Assembly (NCBI GenBank): GCA_046760785.1
Contig: JBHIET010000016.1
Location: 1-53,512 of the forward strand
Length of the DNA stretch: 53,512 nucleotides
Direction of reading: 5' to 3'
Source of the DNA: JBHIET01 sp046760785
GTDB lineage: Bacteria; Chloroflexota; Anaerolineae; B4-G1
The first letter of the stretch is position 1. The number at the start of each line of letters is the position of its first letter. Below, in pieces: positions 40,767 through 49,613 of the stretch. The notes under the pieces are model-generated. The model saw nothing but the letters and a program-made list of their open reading frames with translations. It did not search any database and was not told the DNA's origin. A program made the translations under genes and the position numbers.

Positions 40767-41432
40767 ATGTCAGACCTTGCTCCTATGATTCTCGCCATCA
40801 TCATATTGATCCTCATCGGTGCGGTGGTATCGTTAGTGGTACTGCTTCCACCGATTCGGAGGCTGGGCCGACGCAGCGCGACGGCGAGAGCGACGGAAAT
40901 CTTCATCTTCGGCCTGCTATCCTTGGTGATCAGCTTTGGACTGTGGACGCGGCTAGGCGCTGAAGTCACGTACATCTTTAGTACGATACCGTGGCCGATT
41001 GATGGTCCGCCGGATGACCCCTATAAACCAGCCGTCGTCAAGGAACTCTGGATTCGCACGTTAGTCCCGCCACTATTGCGACGGCCCTGCTACACGAGCC
41101 AAGTGACCGTGTGCCAACTGGCCGATCGTGCTACGCTTGCCACCGGAGCAGCCAGTGAGACCGGTTTCTCTGCCAAGACAGCGACACCGACATCAGTGAG
41201 TATGGGTTTTCAAGGTTCTCTAGGTCCCAGGGAGCAGTGCGCCCACCTGGGTAGTTTTGTACCGGAAACTAGCCTATATATGAAGGTCAAATCACGAGAT
41301 CTCTCGGAAAGTGCTCGAAGCCCCGTCCCCGGGGCGACTTTTGTGGCCCTACTGCACCGGAGACGCCCCGAGGACGGGGCTGTGAGCGTTTCCGAAGACT
41401 TTCCGAGAAAACTCTCACATGAAGGGAGGTGA
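40767..41432 (+). CDS. Two-span membrane protein, 3' end repeat-derived
   Basis: A 221-aa frame. The first 90 residues have two membrane helices (MILAIIILILIGAVVSLVVLL and EIFIFGLLSLVISFGLW), resembling a small channel or pilus-associated membrane protein. No family recognised. From about residue 180 the frame runs through a palindromic element (41302-41408), so the present C-terminus is probably not original. GAGGGGGG precedes ATG 40767. It lies just upstream of the Flp pilin gene. Confidence 0.5.
   Translation: MSDLAPMILAIIILILIGAVVSLVVLLPPIRRLGRRSATARATEIFIFGLLSLVISFGLWTRLGAEVTYIFSTIPWPIDGPPDDPYKPAVVKELWIRTLVPPLLRRPCYTSQVTVCQLADRATLATGAASETGFSAKTATPTSVSMGFQGSLGPREQCAHLGSFVPETSLYMKVKSRDLSESARSPVPGATFVALLHRRRPEDGAVSVSEDFPRKLSHEGR
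41302..41408. mobile_element. MITE-like palindrome, 107 bp
   Basis: TCTCGGAAAGT (41302-41312) and ACTTTCCGAGA (41398-41408) are perfect inverted ends. Inside, AGCCCCGTCC (41319-41328) matches GGACGGGGCT (41372-41381). It lies across the 3' end of the upstream frame and 16 bp before the Flp pilin ribosome site. Confidence 0.65.
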
Positions 41433-41437
41433 GACAG

Positions 41438-41590
41438 ATGCTGTTTTTACCGCGCGAGGAAGGACAGGGCTTGGTTGAGTATGCGTTAATCCTTGTTTTG
41501 GTGGCCATTGTTGTAATCGTGGTTCTGTCTCTACTTGGTCCGACCATCGGCAACATCTTTAGCAACATTGTGGACAACTTGAACATGTAG
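41438..41590 (+). CDS. Flp/Fap-type pilin
   Basis: A 50-aa class III (Flp, type IVb) prepilin. After a short charged leader the sequence GQGLVEYALILVLVAIVVIVV has the Glu5/Tyr6 pair that follows prepilin cleavage, and ends GPTIGNIFSNIVDNLN. GGAGGTG lies 7 bases before ATG 41438. Flp pilins form adhesive pili assembled by Tad machinery; no tad genes are in this window, so the apparatus must be elsewhere. Confidence 0.88.
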   Translation: MLFLPREEGQGLVEYALILVLVAIVVIVVLSLLGPTIGNIFSNIVDNLNM

Positions 41591-41704
41591 TCAAGCGATC
41601 ACCGCAGTGACACAAGCGGGCTGTGCTGACGAACAGAGCCTCGCGCACGCGGGGCTCCGCTCATGCAGGTCGTGCGAAGTACTTTCCCATCATCGAGGCG
41701 TTCG

Positions 41705-41851
41705 ATGAATCACATAGAATCAGCAATTCGCCTGTTGTTCCACCTGCCGCTGGCGTGGGTCGCACTGGTGGTGGGTATCGTCGTCGCAGTCAACGGCTGG
41801 CAGCCGTTTGTGGACATTACCCTCTACGCGGTCCAGCGGCTGGCCCAATGA
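41705..41851 (+). CDS. 49-aa-like membrane peptide, copy 2
   Basis: A 48-aa protein with one membrane helix, a paralogue of 40524-40673. About 28 of 45 aligned residues are identical, including VAVNGW and LYAVQRL. No strong ribosome site is visible before ATG 41705. Together the two copies flank the Flp pilin gene. Confidence 0.6.
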   Translation: MNHIESAIRLLFHLPLAWVALVVGIVVAVNGWQPFVDITLYAVQRLAQ

Positions 41852-41890
41852 GCTGAGAGGACAGTCGCCGCTGTCTGGTCACGCACTACC

Positions 41891-44059
<2,169 letters not shown>

Positions 44060-44060
44060 A

Positions 44061-44429
44061 TCACTCGTGCTCAATGTGTGCCAGCCCGCGATCGAAGAGA
44101 TCGTGGATGTGTTCATCGTCCAGGGCGTAGTAGACGTGACGCCCCTCCTTGCGAAAGCGGACCAGCCGCATATACCGCAGCGTGCGCAACTGGTGTGAGA
44201 TGGCAGATTGGCTCATTTGCAAACACGCTGCCAGTTCGTGCACACATAGCTCGTTGTGGGATAGGGCGGAGACGATGCGCACCCGGGTGGGGTCACTGAG
44301 CGCTTTGAAGGTCTGAGCCAAGCGGGCGGCGGCCGCACCGTCAACGAGTTGCTCCTGGATTTCCCGGAGCCGGGCCTCATCTACGGGGGCGCTTTCGCAC
44401 GTGTCACCGGTTTTCGCTTCGCTTTCCAC
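44061..44429 (-). CDS. CadC/SmtB-type ArsR repressor
   Basis: A 122-aa winged-helix metal sensor. It has N-terminal Cys (CESAP), the alpha-3 type ELCVHELA metal motif, a helix-turn-helix (MSQSAISHQLRTL), and C-terminal His/Asp residues of the alpha-5 site (DDEHIHDLF...HIEHE). The combination suits a Cd/Pb/Zn sensor. The start is a GTG at 44429, six bases after AGGAGG; the ATG at 44483 lies inside the operator and is rejected. Probably represses itself and the P-type ATPase gene, released by metal. Confidence 0.88.
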   Translation of the reverse strand: MESEAKTGDTCESAPVDEARLREIQEQLVDGAAAARLAQTFKALSDPTRVRIVSALSHNELCVHELAACLQMSQSAISHQLRTLRYMRLVRFRKEGRHVYYALDDEHIHDLFDRGLAHIEHE

Positions 44430-44452
44430 AGTCTCCTCCTGGCCAGGCAGAT

Positions 44453-44478
44453 AATATATGAGTAATTGCTCATATATT
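44453..44478. promoter_or_regulatory. Metal-repressor operator
   Basis: AATATATGAG (44453-44462) and CTCATATATT (44469-44478) are perfect 10-bp inverted arms around TAATTG. It covers the -10 box of the repressor promoter, the classical ArsR/SmtB operator position. Confidence 0.88.
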
Positions 44479-44502
44479 ACCACGAAACTCGATCCCTGTC
44501 AA
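44474..44502 (-). promoter_or_regulatory. Promoter of repressor-ATPase operon
   Basis: Minus-strand TTGACA (44497-44502), 17-bp spacer, TAATAT (44474-44479). The operator overlaps the -10 box. Confidence 0.82.
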
Positions 44503-44542
44503 ATCCTGACTGCGTTAGGATTTTGGTCCGCGACCGGCCCCG

Positions 44543-44962
44543 TCACTCGCCGATGATCTTGACCAGGACGCGCTTCCTGCGCCGCCCGTCGAACTCGCCG
44601 TAGAAGATCTGCTCCCACGGCCCAAAGTCCAGCCGGCCATCGGTGACCGCGACGACGACCTCACGGCCCATCACCTGTCGTTTCAGGTGGGCGTCGCCGT
44701 TGTCCTCGCCGGTGCGGTTGTGACGGTAGCGGCTGATCGGCTCGTGCGGTGCCAGTTCCTCCAGCCAGTCGTCGTAGTCTTGATGCAACCCTCGCTCGTC
44801 GTCGTTGATGAAGACCGAGGCGGTGATGTGCATCGCGTTGACCAGGGCCAGCCCCTCCCGGATGCCGCTTTCCCGCAAGGCTTCATCAACCCTGGGAGTG
44901 ACGTTGATAAAGGCTCGACGTGTGGGAACGTTGAGCCACAGTTCTTTTCGATAGCTCTTCAT
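44543..44962 (-). CDS. YjbQ/UPF0047 family protein
   Basis: A 139-aa soluble protein of the YjbQ (UPF0047) family, some members of which have weak thiamine-phosphate synthase activity. Family hallmarks are VNAMHITASVFINDDERGL, NRTGEDNGDAHLKRQVMG and GPWEQIFYGEFDGRRRKRVLV, supplying the His residues of the active site. ATG 44962 is chosen because the conserved fold starts there. No thiamine genes are nearby. Confidence 0.88.
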   Translation of the reverse strand: MKSYRKELWLNVPTRRAFINVTPRVDEALRESGIREGLALVNAMHITASVFINDDERGLHQDYDDWLEELAPHEPISRYRHNRTGEDNGDAHLKRQVMGREVVVAVTDGRLDFGPWEQIFYGEFDGRRRKRVLVKIIGE

Positions 44963-44970
44963 CTTGCTCT

Positions 44971-45099
44971 TTACTCCTCCGGCGGGGGGAAAACGCGCAA
45001 CACCGTGAAATCTACCCGGTACAGACCCTCCGTGTTGGGCATGGCAGCCAGTACGCGCTGCCCGATCTCGCCAAAGGGTCTCCACGTGAAGAAAAACAC
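44971..45099 (-). pseudogene. 42-aa C-terminal-like fragment
   Basis: The minus-strand frame VFFFTWRPFGEIGQRVLAAM with MPNTEGLYRVDFTVLRVFP then a stop looks protein-like, ending just before yjbQ. Its only start, a GTG at 45099, falls in the tRNA-Gln terminator hairpin. It may be a gene remnant. No family recognised. Confidence 0.28.
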
Positions 45100-45118
45100 C
45101 CTCCTCTTGGAGGGCGTT
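45088..45118 (-). terminator. Terminator after tRNA-Gln
   Basis: On the minus strand AACGCCCTCC, loop AAGA, GGAGGGTGTT, then TTTCTTC. It lies 22 bp past the tRNA 3' end. Confidence 0.8.
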
Positions 45119-45139
45119 CTTAACCCCTGAGGGGCACAG

Positions 45140-45210
45140 GCTGGGGGCGGAGGATTCGAACCCCCACATACGGATTCAGAGTCCGCTGTCCTACCATTAG
45201 ACGAGCCCCC
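45140..45210 (-). tRNA. tRNA-Gln(CTG)
   Basis: The minus strand reads TGGGGGC...GCCCCCA as the acceptor stem with G as discriminator. The anticodon loop CTCTGAA gives anticodon CTG (Gln, CAG codons). The T-arm TTCGAAT is present. CCA is not encoded. The terminator and promoter match. Confidence 0.9.
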
Positions 45211-45224
45211 AAATTGGCAGCCAC

Positions 45225-45253
45225 AATTCTACCATGATTTTCTTTCCTGACAA
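45225..45253 (-). promoter_or_regulatory. Promoter of tRNA-Gln
   Basis: Minus-strand TTGTCA (45248-45253), 17-bp spacer, TAGAAT (45225-45230), 14 bp before the tRNA 5' end. Confidence 0.65.
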
Positions 45254-45263
45254 GACTTTTGCC

Positions 45264-45296
45264 AGACTCTTCGGGCTTCTCAAGCCCGAAGAGTCT
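45264..45296. repeat. Perfect 15-bp inverted repeat
   Basis: AGACTCTTCGGGCTT (45264-45278), loop CTC, AAGCCCGAAGAGTCT (45282-45296). It lies 14 bp past the TPR-gene stop; no U-tract follows on the minus strand. Possible terminator or dispersed palindrome. Confidence 0.6.
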
Positions 45297-45309
45297 TCAC
45301 GCCTGGCTC

Positions 45310-46377
45310 TCAGTGGGCGGGGGGCGGGGCGGCGGCGGCCAGGTTGCGGGCGACGATTTCATGGCGGTAAGGATCCGCCTCCTCAGTGTAGAAGCGCAGC
45401 GCCTCCTCGTAGCAGCGGATGGCCCGCGCCAGGTTCTCCGCCCGGTCGCCGGTGGGCAGGTCCGCGTAGGCCAGCCCCAGGTTGTTCTGCGTGGTGGCGT
45501 ACTCGAGCGGGGCGGCCTCGGGCGTGCGGAAGCGCAGCGCCTCCTCGTAGCAGCGGATGGCCCGCGCCAGGTTCTCCGCCCGGTCGCCCGTGGGCAAGTC
45601 TGAACAGGCGTTGCCCAGCCAGACCTGGAGCGCGGCCAGTTCTTCGTCTTGGCCTTCCACTTCCTGCTGAGCGATGGCCTCCTGGTAGGCCCGGATGGCC
45701 TGGCGCTGGAACTCTTCTGCCCGCGCGTAGTCATCCAGCTCGCGGTGGATGTTGGCCAGATCCCGGCAGAGAAAGGCGATGCGGGGCCAGTGGGGCTCTT
45801 CGGCCGCAAGCTCCCGTTCTAGCCGCCGCTCATAGAGGGCCGCACGCCGGCGCAGCTCGTCTGGCGGGAGGAGCGTGCGATGAAAGCGATCCAACAATCG
45901 CACCGTCACCTCGGCGTGCATCGGCGGCGGAGCGGTTGGCGCACGCTTAGATGTCTCGAAGAAGAAGAGCCCCCGCGGGCGGCGAAGACGTCGGCGGCAT
46001 GTTGCATCACCTGACCCAGCCCGTTCTGGCTGAGCCAGAAGACGAGCGGCACGTTCAGCCGACTGAGCCGTTCTCGCTGGTACCGGTGGACGGCCCTCAC
46101 CCCCCGCCTTCCTCTCCCAGGACTGGGAGAGGGAGAGAAGATTGCCCGCCAGGTCGGGCTGGTCAGGCGAGAGTTCGACCTCAATCAGGTCGCGGTTGTC
46201 CTGGGCTGCCAGATGTTCGCGCACGTGGTGCATCAGCCGCTCGCGGAGCGGCCCCTCCTCGCAGACGGCGAAGAGGAACGCGCCGCTCTCCAGCATATCC
46301 AGCGCGTCGCACAGGAGCGCCAGTTCCAGCGCCAGGTCCTCCGCCGGGGTCGGCTCAGTCCGCGTCCTCAAGCTCAC
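45310..46377 (-). pseudogene. TPR protein with compensated frameshifts
   Basis: A 355-aa frame with two TPR repeats at the C-terminus (ENLARAIRCYEEALRF occurs twice) and a front part reading FAVCEEGPLRERL then EVELSPDQPDL. This front part resembles the N-terminal region seen in Chloroflexi and cyanobacterial proteins with TPRs. In the middle, about 46 residues typical of this family (YQRERLSRLNVPLVFWLSQNG then HAADVFAARGG) are in another frame, between a palindromic repeat (46112-46131) and a compensating shift near 45970. In the present frame this part is nonsense. GTG 46377 overlaps a short upstream frame. It may be a decaying effector gene. Confidence 0.65.
46112..46131. repeat. Palindromic insert causing frameshift (class B)
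   Basis: CTCTCCCAG (46112-46120), GA, CTGGGAGAG (46123-46131) forms a perfect hairpin in the TPR gene, encoding LSLSQSWER. The family-like downstream sequence is out of frame after it. Confidence 0.65.
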
Positions 46378-46469
46378 TCGCCCGTTCCTCCAGCAGGGGC
46401 TGGACGATGGTCGGGCCTGAGCAGATCGTAGGCCTCGGTCAGGTTTTCGGCCTTGCGCGGTATCTCCAT
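46374..46469 (-). CDS. 31-aa upstream frame coupled to TPR gene
   Basis: MEIPRKAENLTEAYDLLRP begins at ATG 46469 after GAGGAGGCGAG, and a TATAAT-type box (46493-46498) lies upstream. Its TGA stop overlaps the GTG of the TPR gene as GTGA. The IPRKAENLTEAYDLL opening resembles small proteins found before such TPR genes; it may be shortened. Low certainty. Confidence 0.4.
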   Translation of the reverse strand: MEIPRKAENLTEAYDLLRPDHRPAPAGGTGE

Positions 46470-46548
46470 GATGGCTCGCCTCCTCACGGGGGATTATAGC
46501 ACAAGTCTATGCGGGGCGGTAGGCGCGATTTGGAAGTCGCGGCTACAG

Positions 46549-47040
46549 CTATCTCCTCCGCGCCAGCGCCAGCGCCCGCTCGACCGCCTCCTCTGGGGTG
46601 CTGGCGCGGAGGATGAGCGCGGGCGGGTGGCCCTCGCGTCGCACCTCCCACGTCCCCAGCCCCACCACCGGCCTGCCAAAGTTGAGCGCGAACGCGATCT
46701 CGCTCAGCGTGCCGTAGCTGCCGCCGACGGCGATCACCGCCTGGGCGGTGCGGGCGACGATGACGTTGCGCGCACAGCGCAGCCCCGTGACGATGGGGAC
46801 GTCTACGTAGGGGTTGGCCTCGCTCGTCTCTGTACCGGGGAGGATGCCGACAGTGAGGCCGCCGGCCGATTTGGCCCCCCGGCAGGCGGCCTCCATCACC
46901 CCACCCCGCCCGCCGCAGACCAGTACCGCGCCCGCCTGGGCCAGCGCCCGGCCCACACCTTCGGCCACTCTCTCCTCATCCATCGTCGGCGCTGAGCCGC
47001 CGATGACGCCGATGATAAGTGGACGTTGCTCCTGCTTCAC
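46549..47040 (-). CDS. LOG/TIGR00725-like putative nucleotide-sugar hydrolase
   Basis: A 163-aa Rossmann-like protein. GVIGGSAPT, LVCGGRGGVMEAACRGAK, GILPGTE and AVGGSYGTLSEIAFAL follow the pattern of the LOG (lysine-decarboxylase-like) and TIGR00725 families, whose studied members hydrolyse cytokinin-like nucleotides; GGxGT(x)xE corresponds to GGSYGTLSE. GTG 47040 follows GGGGGTTGT. It lies 23 bp after the solute-binding protein gene and may be cotranscribed with it. The true substrate is unknown. Confidence 0.8.
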   Translation of the reverse strand: MKQEQRPLIIGVIGGSAPTMDEERVAEGVGRALAQAGAVLVCGGRGGVMEAACRGAKSAGGLTVGILPGTETSEANPYVDVPIVTGLRCARNVIVARTAQAVIAVGGSYGTLSEIAFALNFGRPVVGLGTWEVRREGHPPALILRASTPEEAVERALALARRR

Positions 47041-47063
47041 ACAACCCCCTGAGGTAAATTCTG

Positions 47064-49148
47064 TTACTGACCCAGCCCTACCTCGTACAGCTCGGCAGCG
47101 GCGTTCTTGGTCGCCTCCTCCGGCGACCACTCTTCGAGGATGACCTGCTCCAGCATGCGTCGCCCAATCTCCACAATAGCACCTCGGTCGGGGTGCAGAA
47201 TGCCCGCACTGGCGAGTTTGGCCTGCTCGGCGAAGACGGCCAGAAGCGGGTCGTCAATGGTGATCCGAGTGCTGACGGGGAGCCTGCTTGCGTCTTGAAT
47301 CACCATACCCTGGATTTCCTCGCCGGTCAGGAACAGCGCGAAGGCCACGGCAGCCTCCCGCTCGGCGTCGGACGCGGTGACCGATACCATACAGGCATCG
47401 GTGGCGAGTATGGGGGCAGGCCAGCGGCCGGTCTCCGCTACCTGCGGCAGGAGCGTCACGCCCAGTGCGTCTCCCAGGCTCTCCCGGTAAGCGGGCAGCA
47501 TCCACACACCATCAATGATCATCGCCGCCTCGTAGTCCTGAAACAGCGGCTGCACTTCACCGGTGGGGCCGTAGCGCACGTTCCCGCTCCAAACCAGGTC
47601 CCGCACGAACTTGAGATAGGCGTAGGTACCCTCGCCCTCCACCACGACGTTGCCTTCCTCGTCCACCAGCCGCCCGCCGTACCCCTCCAGGAAGCCATAG
47701 GTGTAGTTGATGTGTTCGGGTAGAGCCAGCGTCGTGTAGCCTTCCTGGAGCATTACCCGCAGGTCGTCGGTAGTGGACGGCGGCTCCACTCCCTGTTCAT
47801 CGAACAACTCACGGTTATAGTAGAGCGCGACGATACTGGCCCGGAAGGGGACGCCCCACAGTTGCCCCTCGTAGCGCAGGGTGTCGAGCGCTGTTGGATA
47901 GACGTCGGCCAGGAGGCCCTGCTCCTCGATATCGTCCAGGGACTGGATGAGTCCCTGTGCGGCCCATGCGAAAGCGGCGTCGTTCCCGACCAAGACCACG
48001 TCGGGGGCAGTACCCGCGGCCGCGCTGGCGGGATATTTATCCATCAGTTCACCCCAGCTCATACCGGCCAGCCTGACTTCGACCTGCGGGTGCTGCGCGT
48101 GGAACAACTCCACCGCAGCCAGGAGCATCTTCTCCACCGGCTCTCCGGCCCAGGGGTGCCAGATTTCCAGTTCAGCCTCCTCAGGGGAGATAGGCGGGGG
48201 AGGCGTGACCGGTGTGGCGATGTCACCTGGAACGTAGTCCCACGTCCCATCATCGCGGAAGATGAATATGTCGTTGAGGCGACTCTGCAAGACGTGGCCG
48301 TGCTCTAACTCTTGCCACACCGCGTCGTAGCCCATCTCCCGCTCAAGAGCCCATCCGAGCGCATCCCGCACACCGGGGGTATTGCACCAGTGCCAGTTGA
48401 AGCCGCGCACCGGCTTGATCAACCCCTCTGGTGCCTCCCCCACATCAGGGCAGGCATCTTCGGGGTCGCCCTCGACATACCGGTCAGGCTCTATCTGAAA
48501 GGTGCCAATGTCATAGACGATATGGATCTGGAGCGTGTCCTCCTGCCAGAACATACGGCCGTTCTGGAATTGTTCCTCGGCCGCCCAGGTTTCCAATGGC
48601 TCACCGATGGGGCAGCCTAAGGCAAGCAGCAGGTCGGGATAAGCGTCGAGCCGCTCCTCGAATTCCGGCGCGATAGCAATGGAACAGGGCACGGCCGGCC
48701 TGATGGTGTCGCTCGGTTCTACGGGCGTGATAGGGATTGGCAAAGAAGGCTTGCCTTCAAACGGTGTAATCACTTCTTTTTCCTGCGGCACACTGAAGGC
48801 CGGCGTGACACCGTCTGGCTCATAGACGGCGATAGACTCCGGGGCAGTGCGAGCCTGGACGGTGAACGAGCCAGCCGCGTCCACGGCGACGGTGAACTCC
48901 GCGCCCACCGCGGGGGCGGGCAGTTGCCGGCCATCGGGCATGACAATGACGTAGGGCTCGCTGCGATGCGCGACGGAGCCGTTCAACGCGCCCACGACGA
49001 GCGTGATGATATTCTCGCCCCACTCAGGGGGTTGCTCACAACTCGAGGGCTGCTCGCAACTCATCGGCTCACTGCATCCGGCGAGCGCCAGGAGGATGAC
49101 GATCAGGACCAGCGCAATCAGCAAAAGGGATCGGTTTCGCCTGTTCAT
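47064..49148 (-). CDS. Fusion lipoprotein with C-terminal solute-binding domain
   Basis: A 694-aa lipoprotein. The signal ends in LLALAGC. Residues ~35-110 match the 141-aa lipoprotein encoded just upstream (shared pattern NII.L..G...G...H.SEPY then PAP..G..FTVAV), residues ~150-290 are a LGCP...AAEEQFQNGRMFW domain, and residues ~315-694 are an extracellular solute-binding protein (family 1) with DVVLVGNDAAFAW and GVWMLPAYRE. No permease genes adjoin it, so it may act as a receptor rather than a transporter part. ATG 49148 is preceded by GGAGGG. Confidence 0.82.
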   Translation of the reverse strand: MNRRNRSLLLIALVLIVILLALAGCSEPMSCEQPSSCEQPPEWGENIITLVVGALNGSVAHRSEPYVIVMPDGRQLPAPAVGAEFTVAVDAAGSFTVQARTAPESIAVYEPDGVTPAFSVPQEKEVITPFEGKPSLPIPITPVEPSDTIRPAVPCSIAIAPEFEERLDAYPDLLLALGCPIGEPLETWAAEEQFQNGRMFWQEDTLQIHIVYDIGTFQIEPDRYVEGDPEDACPDVGEAPEGLIKPVRGFNWHWCNTPGVRDALGWALEREMGYDAVWQELEHGHVLQSRLNDIFIFRDDGTWDYVPGDIATPVTPPPPISPEEAELEIWHPWAGEPVEKMLLAAVELFHAQHPQVEVRLAGMSWGELMDKYPASAAAGTAPDVVLVGNDAAFAWAAQGLIQSLDDIEEQGLLADVYPTALDTLRYEGQLWGVPFRASIVALYYNRELFDEQGVEPPSTTDDLRVMLQEGYTTLALPEHINYTYGFLEGYGGRLVDEEGNVVVEGEGTYAYLKFVRDLVWSGNVRYGPTGEVQPLFQDYEAAMIIDGVWMLPAYRESLGDALGVTLLPQVAETGRWPAPILATDACMVSVTASDAEREAAVAFALFLTGEEIQGMVIQDASRLPVSTRITIDDPLLAVFAEQAKLASAGILHPDRGAIVEIGRRMLEQVILEEWSPEEATKNAAAELYEVGLGQ

Positions 49149-49152
49149 CGTC

Positions 49153-49578
49153 CTACCCTCCTCCCAGTTCGGGGTTCTGCAGGTAACGGTCGCGGTCGAG
49201 GGGAGTGGCTGGAGCGGGGGCCGAGGGGGCTGCCCCGGACCGGACGACAGCCTGTTCGCCGGCCTCGATCGTCTGCCAGGTGCCGGCGGCAAAGACCTCG
49301 ACGGTACCGCTGTGAGCTTGGACGATGGTCACGTCTTCGGTGCCTACGGCGACGGTGAATTTGGTGCCGGGTACCGGGGCTGGGATGATCGCACCGGAGG
49401 GGGTGGTGATGAAGTAGGGCTCACTGGCGTGGCGGCTCTCGCCCGTGACGAGGCCGATGATGAGTTCAATGATGTTGGCATCGCTCAGGTCGGGGGGCGG
49501 TTTCTCGCAGCCACATGACACCAGCAGCACGGTGGTGACTGCCATGAGAGCGATCCAGCGGAAGATCAGTTTGCGCAT
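49153..49578 (-). CDS. FecR-like lipoprotein, 141 aa
   Basis: A small lipoprotein: the signal ends VLLVSC, followed by an SEPYFITTPSGAIIPAPVPGTKFTVAV segment and TVEVFAAGTWQTIEAGEQAVV, a FecR-type beta-sandwich pattern. It is nearly the N-terminal module of the downstream 694-aa lipoprotein, so the two come from one duplication. ATG 49578 follows AGGAGAG. It probably works with the 940-aa membrane protein upstream. Confidence 0.75.
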   Translation of the reverse strand: MRKLIFRWIALMAVTTVLLVSCGCEKPPPDLSDANIIELIIGLVTGESRHASEPYFITTPSGAIIPAPVPGTKFTVAVGTEDVTIVQAHSGTVEVFAAGTWQTIEAGEQAVVRSGAAPSAPAPATPLDRDRYLQNPELGGG

Positions 49579-49613
49579 GGCTCTCTCCTTTCGTCTAACA
49601 CGGGGGGCTTCAA

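Noticed and set aside
45234..45950. 238-aa plus-strand reading frame
   Set aside because: It runs antisense through the TPR repeats and is Pro/Gly/Arg-rich; it mirrors the repeats of the true gene.
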